A stretch of 5,300 bases of DNA from Chitinophagaceae bacterium UBA5175 (GTDB lineage Bacteria > Bacteroidota > Bacteroidia > Chitinophagales > Chitinophagaceae): the NCBI GenBank assembly GCA_002413325.1, contig DHWT01000039.1, forward strand, positions 1-5,300. Direction: 5' to 3'. Shown piece by piece: positions 1 through 4,905 of this stretch (the first letter of the stretch is position 1; each line of letters begins with the position of its first letter). Made by a program: the position numbers and the translations under genes. The notes under the pieces were generated by a model. That model was not told the DNA's origin and ran no database searches. It saw only the letters and a list, made by a program, of their open reading frames with translations.

Positions 1-267
1 ATCGTCACCAATGCAGACAAAGTGTTGTTTTCGGGAAATAAACTGGAAGATAAGATCTACATCAATTTTTCAGGTTACCCGGGCGGGAAAAAAGAAGAAA
101 CAGCTAAAAACCTGCTGAGGCGCAGGCCGGAAGCCGTAATAGAACGAGCTGTCAAGGGCATGCTCCCGAAGAACCGGCTTGGGCGCAAGATGTATAAGAA
201 ACTGTTTGTGTATGCGGGAACCGCGCATCCTCACGGTGCACAGCAACCGAAAGAATTAAAATTCTAA
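1..267 (+). CDS. rplM: Ribosomal protein L13 (uL13), 3' part; 5' end outside window
   Basis: L13 is an early-assembling protein of the large ribosomal subunit that binds 23S rRNA. The window opens in frame at base 1 and shows the last 88 residues before a TAA stop. About 60 N-terminal residues should be missing, since the family is usually 140-150 residues long. The visible part carries the family hallmarks. These are the GYPGG turn (window residues 25-29), the segment RAVKGMLPKNRLGR (49-62), which matches the L13 signature region, and the C-terminal YAGTAHPHGAQQPKEL (71-86), with the conserved His-Pro-His. rpsI follows, as in most bacteria, where rplM-rpsI form one operon. The gap of 73 bases is longer than usual and contains a hairpin. 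The identification is secure; the start lies upstream of the window. Confidence 0.97.
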   Translation: MVTNADKVLFSGNKLEDKIYINFSGYPGGKKEETAKNLLRRRPEAVIERAVKGMLPKNRLGRKMYKKLFVYAGTAHPHGAQQPKELKF

Positions 268-271
268 GTAA

Positions 272-311
272 TTGAAGAATGGATCCACCGGCTGGCGGAC
301 CCATTCTTCAA
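272..311. repeat. Imperfect hairpin between rplM and rpsI
   Basis: TTGAAGAATGG (272-282) is a perfect reverse complement of CCATTCTTCAA (301-311). The stem continues inward with TCC/GGA (284-286 with 297-299) and CC/GG (288-289 with 294-295) around the loop GGCT. Two A-C mismatches (283/300 and 287/296) interrupt it on the + strand. In minus-strand RNA the same positions become G-U wobble pairs, giving 18 continuous pairs. The hairpin starts five bases after the rplM stop. No clean run of T follows it, so a standard terminator is unlikely. It could be a processing site, an attenuator or a remnant of a repeat element. Confidence 0.75.
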
Positions 312-332
312 ATTTCCAATTTTTCAAATTTC
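307..332. repeat. Short A/T-rich heptamer-like repeats ahead of rpsI
   Basis: Directly after the hairpin stand TTCAAAT (307-313), TTCCAAT (314-320), two extra T, and TTCAAAT again (323-329) followed by TTC. They can be read as degenerate heptamers TTCMAAT. The block forms the unstructured A/T-rich leader of rpsI and ends nine bases before its ATG. Whether it is a true repeat or simple low complexity cannot be decided from three units. Confidence 0.4.
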
Positions 333-340
333 TCTTCATA

Positions 341-730
341 ATGGAAAAACAAAAACTTGCCACCGGACGAAGGAAAGAAGCCGTAACACGCATTTTTCTG
401 ACACGTGGCAGCGGTAAAATCGTTATCAACGATAAGGATTACAAGGATTATTTCTCCCTGGCTTATTTACAGAACCAGGTGGACCTGCCCCTGAAAACGA
501 TTGAGTCTGTCGACAAATTCGACATTCAGATCAACGCAACCGGCGGTGGTATCAAGGGTCAGGCGGAAGCCTGCAAACTGGGTATTGCCCGGGCCCTGCT
601 GGAAGTAAATCCTGAATTTCGTCCGGCTTTGAAAGCTGCCGGCCTGCTGCGTCGTGATCCAAGGTCTGTAGAACGTAAGAAACCGGGACGCAAGAAAGCA
701 AGAAGAAGCTTCCAGTTCAGCAAACGTTAA
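341..730 (+). CDS. rpsI: Ribosomal protein S9 (uS9)
   Basis: S9 sits in the head of the small subunit, and its C-terminal tail reaches the P-site tRNA. The protein has 129 residues, almost the same as the 130 of E. coli. It begins MEKQKLATGRRKEAV, where the TGRRKEAV segment is the normal N-terminus of the family. The signature region GGGIKGQAEACKLGIARAL lies at residues 68-86. The tail is strongly basic, VERKKPGRKKARR (110-122), and ends in the conserved SKR. The reading frame stays open upstream to a TTG at 272, but those 23 extra residues would be encoded by the hairpin and match nothing in S9, so the ATG at 341 is chosen. No Shine-Dalgarno sequence is present; the leader is A/T-rich. It is probably co-transcribed with rplM. 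Confidence 0.98.
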   Translation: MEKQKLATGRRKEAVTRIFLTRGSGKIVINDKDYKDYFSLAYLQNQVDLPLKTIESVDKFDIQINATGGGIKGQAEACKLGIARALLEVNPEFRPALKAAGLLRRDPRSVERKKPGRKKARRSFQFSKR

Positions 731-747
731 TTCATCATTCAAATCAG

Positions 748-778
748 TTGAAAGCCGGGTTCCGCGATCCGGGCTCAA
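748..778. other. Imperfect hairpin in the rpsI-rpsB gap
   Basis: The 59-base gap between rpsI and rpsB can fold with TTGA (748-751) against TCAA (775-778), GCC (754-756) against GGC (772-774), and GGG (757-759) against TCC (768-770) with one wobble pair, closing a loop of eight bases. Small bulges interrupt the stem. It lies 11 bases ahead of the rpsB start and has no T-run. It could be an mRNA leader structure affecting rpsB translation, since S2 is autoregulated in some bacteria, but that is inference. Confidence 0.4.
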
Positions 779-789
779 AGTTTAATAAT

Positions 790-1662
790 ATGGAACAGAA
801 TACTTCACTTCAGCAACAGTTATTGGAAGCCGGTGTGCATTTCGGGCATTTGCGTAAAAAATGGAATCCGAAAATGCTGCCCTACATCTTCGCGGAGAAG
901 AAAGGCATCCATATCATCGACCTGAATAAGACAACGGAAAGTTTACAGGAAGCATCTGCCGCCCTGAAACAGATCGCCAAATCCGGTAAGAAGATCATGT
1001 TTGTCGGCACCAAAAAGCAGGCAAAGGAAATCGTTACCGAATGTGCCAAAAGGGTAAACATGCCTTTTGTTACCGAGCGCTGGCTGGGTGGTATGCTCAC
1101 CAACTTCAACACCGTTCGTAAGAGCGTCAAGAAAATGCAGAGCATAGAGAAAATGCTCACCGACGGAACTTTCGACAGCATTACAAAAAAAGAACGCCTC
1201 ACGCTGGCCCGCGACAAGGATAAGATGGAAAAAGTGCTGGGTGGTATCTCCCAGCTGGGTCGCGTACCCGCCGCTCTTTTCCTGATCGACATCGGCCATG
1301 AACATATCGCCCTGGCAGAAGCCAAAAAACTGGGTATCACCACTTTTGGCATGGTGGATACGAATTCAGATCCGAACAAAGTGGATTTCGCTATTCCGTC
1401 CAACGATGATGCTACCAAATCCATCGCGATTATTGTAAACTATATCGCAGCAGCGATTGCAGACGGTCTTGCTGAAAGACAGGCTGCCAAGGAGGATGAG
1501 GTGGAAGAAGTAGGCAGCGATGAAAATGAAAAGAAAGCTGCGCGCATCCAGGCGGAAGCCGAACTGGAAGCTTCCCGCGGAAGGGGTGAGAAAACAGCCA
1601 GAACACCCGGTGCACCCAAACGCCGTGTGCCAAACAGCGGTCGCCGCACCGGAGCAAGATAG
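790..1662 (+). CDS. rpsB: Ribosomal protein S2 (uS2) with long charged C-terminal tail
   Basis: S2 binds the small subunit between head and body and is one of the last proteins to join. The product has 290 residues against 241 in E. coli. Family motifs are EAGVHFGH (13-20), RWLGGMLTN (97-105), LGRVPAALFLIDIGHEH (156-172), VDTNSDP (189-195) and IPSNDD (202-207). The core ends near residue 231. A tail of about 59 residues follows, first acidic (KEDEVEE, 234-240), then Ala/Glu-rich, then basic and Arg/Pro-rich, ending RRTGAR. The frame is open upstream to 748, but the residues from there are encoded by the gap hairpin, so ATG 790 is taken. The leader AAAGTTTAATAAT has no Shine-Dalgarno sequence. 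tsf follows after 68 bases, the usual rpsB-tsf pairing. Confidence 0.98.
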   Translation: MEQNTSLQQQLLEAGVHFGHLRKKWNPKMLPYIFAEKKGIHIIDLNKTTESLQEASAALKQIAKSGKKIMFVGTKKQAKEIVTECAKRVNMPFVTERWLGGMLTNFNTVRKSVKKMQSIEKMLTDGTFDSITKKERLTLARDKDKMEKVLGGISQLGRVPAALFLIDIGHEHIALAEAKKLGITTFGMVDTNSDPNKVDFAIPSNDDATKSIAIIVNYIAAAIADGLAERQAAKEDEVEEVGSDENEKKAARIQAEAELEASRGRGEKTARTPGAPKRRVPNSGRRTGAR

Positions 1663-1730
1663 TATTAAGCTGAACGCCTAATGCTCCTGCTGAAGACAGA
1701 GGTTGAATATTATTAGTCAAAAATTTTTAC

Positions 1731-2582
1731 ATGTCAACAACTACTACCATTACAGCAGCAGAAATCAACAAACTCCGCCAGGCAACCGGCGCGGGTATGA
1801 TGGACTGCCGTAAGGCACTCACAGAAAGTGACGGGGATTTCGAAAAGGCCATTGATTACCTGAGAAAGAAGGGTCAGAAAGTGGCTGCCCTGCGCAGCGA
1901 CCGCGAAGCGAAAGAAGGAGTGATCATAGCAAAAACAACCGATGATCATAAAACCGGCCTGATCATCACGCTGGCCTGTGAAACGGATTTCGTTTCCAAG
2001 AATGCGGAATTTGTTGCCGTGGCCCGGAACATCATGGATGTTGCCATAAAGAACAATGTAAAATCGCTCGAGGAATTACAGGCTTCGAAACTGGACAATG
2101 CGACCGTGGCAGATAAAATCAACGACCAGGTGGCCAAGATCGGGGAGAAAATACAGCTCACGCGTTTTGAGAGAATTGATGCTGAAGGGGTGGCTTCCTA
2201 TATCCATGGCGCATACAGGATGGGCGTACTGGTGGGATTGAATAAAAATACAGTACCTGCCCTGGAAGCCGGAAGGGAAGTGGCGATGCAGATTGCTGCA
2301 ATGAACCCGGTGGCCGTTGACCAGGATTCCGTTTCTCCGGAAATGATTGAAAGGGAAAAAGCCATCGTGACCGACCAGATCCGCAATGATCCGAAAATGG
2401 CGGGCAAACCCGACGAGATGATCGAAAAAATCGCGATCGGGAAACTCAATGCCTTCTTTAAAGAAAATACTTTAACCGCCCAGCCTTTTGTGAAGGATGC
2501 TTCAAAAACAGTGGGGGATCATCTGAAATCGGTAGATCCGGGATTGAAAGTAACCCTGTTCAAAAGAGTTCAGTTAGGATAA
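1731..2582 (+). CDS. tsf: Elongation factor Ts (EF-Ts)
   Basis: EF-Ts is the cytoplasmic guanine nucleotide exchange factor that releases GDP from EF-Tu and so recharges it for delivery of aminoacyl-tRNA. The protein has 283 residues, the same as in E. coli. The N-terminal UBA-like domain carries LRQATGAGMMDCRKAL (15-30), the first family signature. ETDFVSKNAEF (84-94) contains the Asp-Phe pair that is known to insert near the Mg site of EF-Tu. The segment around YIHGAYRMGVLVGL (157-170) and the dimerisation-type C-terminal half ending in VTLFKRVQLG are also typical. The ATG at 1731 follows an A/T-rich leader containing AAAAATTTTT (1719-1728), with no Shine-Dalgarno sequence. It is the last gene before an intrinsic terminator, so it ends the operon. 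Confidence 0.98.
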   Translation: MSTTTTITAAEINKLRQATGAGMMDCRKALTESDGDFEKAIDYLRKKGQKVAALRSDREAKEGVIIAKTTDDHKTGLIITLACETDFVSKNAEFVAVARNIMDVAIKNNVKSLEELQASKLDNATVADKINDQVAKIGEKIQLTRFERIDAEGVASYIHGAYRMGVLVGLNKNTVPALEAGREVAMQIAAMNPVAVDQDSVSPEMIEREKAIVTDQIRNDPKMAGKPDEMIEKIAIGKLNAFFKENTLTAQPFVKDASKTVGDHLKSVDPGLKVTLFKRVQLG

Positions 2583-2589
2583 AAAAAAT

Positions 2590-2613
2590 ACCGCCTTCCG
2601 GGCGGTTTTTTTT
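2590..2613 (+). terminator. Rho-independent terminator after tsf
   Basis: ACCGCC (2590-2595) pairs with GGCGGT (2601-2606) around a five-base loop, and the T-run spans 2606-2613. An A-run (2581-2588) lies on the other side and overlaps the tsf stop, so the structure could also stop transcripts on the minus strand. It lies eight bases after the tsf stop and marks the end of the rplM-rpsI-rpsB-tsf transcript. Confidence 0.9.
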
Positions 2614-2730
2614 ATTTGGGAATCGGGAATATTTGTACATAGACCAGGTGGTTAAAATGAAGTAAAATATAAATGATGGGTACTTTTTTGCTTTCGTTCC
2701 CCCATTTCCCAAATTCCCCAATTCCCAAAT
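2614..2730. repeat. Inverted octamer element between tsf and pyrH
   Basis: ATTTGGGAAT (2614-2623) is the perfect reverse complement of ATTCCCAAAT (2721-2730). The arms extend inward with GGG/CCC (2625-2627 with 2717-2719) and AAT/ATT (2628-2630 with 2713-2715). The right arm is a tandem of octamers: TTCCCAAA (2706-2713), TTCCCCAA (2714-2721), TTCCCAAA (2722-2729), with a poorer copy from 2697. The left arm holds two inverted copies, TTTGGGAA and TCGGGAA. About 80 bases of plain A/T-rich sequence lie between them, with no ORF. It fills most of the 183-base gap. Confidence 0.6.
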
Positions 2731-2740
2731 TATTATTTCT

Positions 2741-2748
2741 TTTCTTTG
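2741..2748 (+). promoter_or_regulatory. Possible Bacteroidota-type -7 box for pyrH
   Basis: TTTCTTTG followed by CA differs at one position from the Bacteroidota -7 consensus TAnnTTTG. It lies 17 bases ahead of the pyrH ATG, behind the tsf terminator, where a new promoter is expected. No convincing TTTG-type -33 box is seen at the proper distance, about 19 bases upstream, so this is a weak call. Confidence 0.35.
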
Positions 2749-2765
2749 CACTATCAAAATAGTCT

Positions 2766-3479
2766 ATGCTCCCTAAATACACCCGTGTGCTGCTGAAATT
2801 GTCTGGCGAGTCCCTGATGGGGGATAAGAATTTCGGTTTTGATAATGCGGTGATTGCCCAGTATGCGGCTGATATTAAAACGATCGTGGATCTCGGCGTG
2901 CAGGTAGCGATCGTGATCGGCGGCGGTAATATTTACCGGGGTATGAATGAAAAGGAAACAGGTATTGAAAGGGCCCATGGCGATTATATGGGTATGCTGG
3001 CGACCGTGATCAACGGGATGGCCATGCAGGCAGGACTGGAAAAAATCGGGGTTTTTACCCGACTGCAAAGCGCTATCAAAATGGAACAGATTGCGGAACC
3101 CTATATCCGCCGCCGGGCGATCCGGCACCTGGAAAAAGGCCGGGTGGTCATATTCGGCGCCGGTACAGGCAACCCCTATTTTACCACCGATACGGCCGGT
3201 TCCCTGCGCGCCATTGAAATAACGGCTGATGTCATACTCAAGGGTACCCGGGTGGACGGGATCTATACAGCTGATCCTGAAAAGGATAGGAATGCCAAAA
3301 AATACAGTACCATTACCTACCAGGAATGTATTTCAAACAACCTGAAAGTCATGGATATGACGGCCTTTACCCTTTGTATGGAAAACAGCCTCCCGATCAT
3401 CGTTTTTGACATGAATAAGGCCGGAAATCTCAGAAAAGTAGTTACCGGCGACCCCGTTGGTACCCTCGTAAAGGCCTAA
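2766..3479 (+). CDS. pyrH: UMP kinase
   Basis: This enzyme phosphorylates UMP to UDP with ATP, the step of pyrimidine synthesis that feeds RNA, DNA and UDP-sugar supply. It belongs to the amino-acid-kinase fold family and is normally a cytoplasmic hexamer. The 237 residues match the usual length. Visible motifs are LLKLSGESL (9-17) for phosphate binding, IGGGN (51-55) with Arg58, HGDYMGMLATV (71-81) with the UMP-contacting Asp, GTGNPYFTTDTA (133-144), and the nucleotide-binding KGTRVDGIYTADP (159-171). The ATG at 2766 puts KLSGE at the expected distance from the N-terminus. It lies 183 bases behind tsf, past a terminator, so it probably has its own promoter. frr does not follow, unlike the rpsB-tsf-pyrH-frr order of many bacteria. 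Confidence 0.97.
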   Translation: MLPKYTRVLLKLSGESLMGDKNFGFDNAVIAQYAADIKTIVDLGVQVAIVIGGGNIYRGMNEKETGIERAHGDYMGMLATVINGMAMQAGLEKIGVFTRLQSAIKMEQIAEPYIRRRAIRHLEKGRVVIFGAGTGNPYFTTDTAGSLRAIEITADVILKGTRVDGIYTADPEKDRNAKKYSTITYQECISNNLKVMDMTAFTLCMENSLPIIVFDMNKAGNLRKVVTGDPVGTLVKA

Positions 3480-3489
3480 ATGCGTATTT

Positions 3490-3660
3490 CTACTTTAAAT
3501 TCAGGCCCAGCTTGTATTTATGCAGGGATATCCCTATTTTGTTATGCTGAAAATCACATCTTTCCTCGATTTTTCTTCCTTCTGTCCGGTATCCCATAAA
3601 TAGCCAACCCTGATCCGCGGGAAAACTTTTTGTTCTGAGTACCGAACTATATGAAGACAT
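3490..3660 (-). pseudogene. Possible 3' remnant of a convergent gene, or small ORF of unknown function
   Basis: The minus strand of the gap after pyrH is open from an upstream TGA (3706-3708) to a TAG (3490-3492). From the ATG at 3658-3660 it would encode 56 residues. The part from about residue 8 reads like real protein: RTKSFPADQGWLFMGYR is followed by a charged stretch, and the end alternates polar and apolar residues, HNKIGISLHKYKLGLNLK. Such a tail would suit the last strands of an outer-membrane beta-barrel, though I do not recognise a family. The strand is purine-rich, as coding strands usually are. The stop lies ten bases from the pyrH stop, a normal convergent spacing. Its 5' end overlaps the start of the downstream + strand gene, so a broken gene is likelier than an intact one. 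A spurious ORF remains possible. Confidence 0.3.
3524..3535. repeat. 12-bp perfect palindrome AGGGATATCCCT
   Basis: A short palindrome in the pyrH downstream gap. As a hairpin it gives only four base pairs around ATAT, too weak for a terminator although ATTTT follows. It lies inside the minus-strand open stretch and may be chance. Confidence 0.3.
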
Positions 3661-4682
3661 TACCCCTGATACTTGGTTACACCCTAACCGTAAGACTGCC
3701 TGAAATCATCATATTTCTGTTAGGCGCGCTTATACTTGGATTTACCATGCATTATTTCTGGACATCCCGCAATACGATCCGGATTCAAAAACCGGCTGCT
3801 GATGAAGGGATCAATGAAAATGATAACTGGAAGCTGAAGTATTATACGGATATGGAGATCCAGGAAAAAACCCTTCAAAAACTGAGAGAACGACTTTCGG
3901 AATCTGAGGAGAATGAAAAGATCTATCATCTCGAAACCGAGGAACTCCGCGAAGAACTGGAGCTCCTGAAAGAAAAATATACCCGTGCGGAAGCCCTGGT
4001 CAAGCCTCCCACCGTTACGGAAGATTACCTGCAGCAGCTGAAGTCGGCCCAGGAAAATCTTTTCCAGTACAACCAGCACATTAATAAACTACTCCAGCAG
4101 ATCCAGATGCTAAAGGAGTCAGAAAAAAAATACCAGGACCTTCAGCAGCAGCATAATGTATTGAATGAACAGTTATCCGGCCTGCACCGGCAGCTTGCTG
4201 AAAAAGATGCGGAGATCCAGCGCATCCTGCAGGAACAAAGGATGGTTCTGGAAATGAATGAGCGCATGGATAAGGCTTATGCCGATTTCACCCAGATGCA
4301 GGAAAAACTGCGCAAGCTCGAACATTACCTGGACCAGCCCCACAGTAAACGGATCGAATATGACCAGCTGCAGGAATCTTATTTCAAACTCAGCCGTGAG
4401 TTTGATGAGGTGAAGGGAAAACAAATCGCCCTCTTCGAGGAAAACCAGCGCCTGAGCCGGATCCTGGCGGATACGGACGACAAACTGAAAGAAGCGAATT
4501 TCCAGCGGCAGCAGTACCAGAAGAAAATGTTATTCCTCGAAGAACTGAATCGCGACCTGCAGGATGCGACCGAGCAGCACAAAAAAATGGAGAGCCAGTT
4601 GCGGCGGATCAGCGAAATGGAATCCATTTTGTCGCGCTCATTCCCGAAAGAACCGCCTGCTCCGAACCAGCCCATTATTTAA
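3651..4682 (+). CDS. Single-pass membrane-anchored coiled-coil protein, unknown function
   Basis: The 343-residue product is not a family I recognise. A hydrophobic segment at about residues 17-38 (from PEIIIFLLGALILG) forms one membrane anchor. The positive residues just after it (Arg40, Arg44, Lys47) suggest the remainder lies in the cytoplasm. Residues 64-116, 122-226 and 234-327 are rich in Glu, Gln, Lys and Leu, with heptad-like spacing typical of long coiled coils; breaks occur at KPP (118-120) and DQPHS (228-232). The C-terminus is short and proline-rich (PKEPPAPNQP, 332-341). No catalytic motif is seen. The general plan resembles membrane-tethered scaffolds such as YhcB/ZapG or RmuC-type proteins, but length and sequence give no firm link. 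The ATG at 3651 has no Shine-Dalgarno sequence. A heptamer array begins one base after the stop. Confidence 0.88.
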   Translation: MKTLPLILGYTLTVRLPEIIIFLLGALILGFTMHYFWTSRNTIRIQKPAADEGINENDNWKLKYYTDMEIQEKTLQKLRERLSESEENEKIYHLETEELREELELLKEKYTRAEALVKPPTVTEDYLQQLKSAQENLFQYNQHINKLLQQIQMLKESEKKYQDLQQQHNVLNEQLSGLHRQLAEKDAEIQRILQEQRMVLEMNERMDKAYADFTQMQEKLRKLEHYLDQPHSKRIEYDQLQESYFKLSREFDEVKGKQIALFEENQRLSRILADTDDKLKEANFQRQQYQKKMLFLEELNRDLQDATEQHKKMESQLRRISEMESILSRSFPKEPPAPNQPII

Positions 4683-4683
4683 G

Positions 4684-4816
4684 CGTTGGCCGTTGACCGT
4701 TGGCCGTTGGCCGTTGACCGTTGACCGTTGACCGTTGGCCGTTGGTCCTTGACCGTTGACCGTTGACCGTTGGCCGTTGGTCGTTGACCGTTGACCGTTG
4801 ACCGTTGACCGTTGGC
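4684..4816. repeat. Tandem heptamer minisatellite, 19 units of CGTTGRC
   Basis: Nineteen uninterrupted 7-bp units run from one base after the coiled-coil gene stop, plus a partial CGTT at 4817-4820. Ten units are CGTTGAC, six CGTTGGC, two CGTTGGT (4740-4746, 4775-4781) and one CCTTGAC (4747-4753). There are no insertions or deletions. On the + strand TGA appears in every frame, so translation cannot cross it. The minus strand is free of stops in all frames, but the heptapeptide repeat it would encode (NGQRSTV-like) is almost certainly not a protein. Such arrays arise by replication slippage; a function is not visible. Confidence 0.95.
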
Positions 4817-4861
4817 CGTTAAGGTGTAACCCGGTAAGATACAGCAGCCTGTTTACTACCA

Positions 4862-4885
4862 GACTCCCTGACTCCCATACTTCCT
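4862..4885. repeat. Short tandem octamer upstream of pdxH
   Basis: GACTCCCT (4862-4869), GACTCCCA (4870-4877) and TACTTCCT (4878-4885) form three approximate octamers. This is the only structure seen in the 85 bases between the heptamer array and pdxH. The third copy has two changes, so the repeat is short and may be accidental. Confidence 0.4.
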
Positions 4886-4905
4886 TTATGCTTAATTTCG
4901 TGCAC

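Noticed and set aside
272..340. N-terminal extension of S9 from TTG 272
   Set aside because: The residues come from the hairpin and A/T repeats, resemble no S9, and the ATG at 341 gives the exact family N-terminus.
882..1424. Long minus-strand ORFs opposite rpsB and similar ones opposite tsf and the coiled-coil gene
   Set aside because: They lie antisense to clearly identified or strongly coding genes and have low-complexity Ser/Phe/Leu-rich translations typical of shadow frames.
3512..3541. TTG, 20 bases, TATTTTG as a promoter for the coiled-coil gene
   Set aside because: The -7 match to TAnnTTTG is one base short, and the leader would exceed 100 bases; too weak to list.
3480..3599. Plus-strand ORF of 39 residues starting at the base after the pyrH stop
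   Set aside because: The position would suit translational coupling, but the product is short and Phe/Cys-rich without any family look, and the opposite strand appears more protein-like. Treated as chance.
4684..4816. CRISPR array
   Set aside because: The units are 7 bp and directly adjoining, with no spacers and no cas genes in the window.
4893..4900. TAATTTCG as a -7 box for pdxH
   Set aside because: One mismatch, no -33 partner, and transcription would start about at the ATG itself, leaving no leader.
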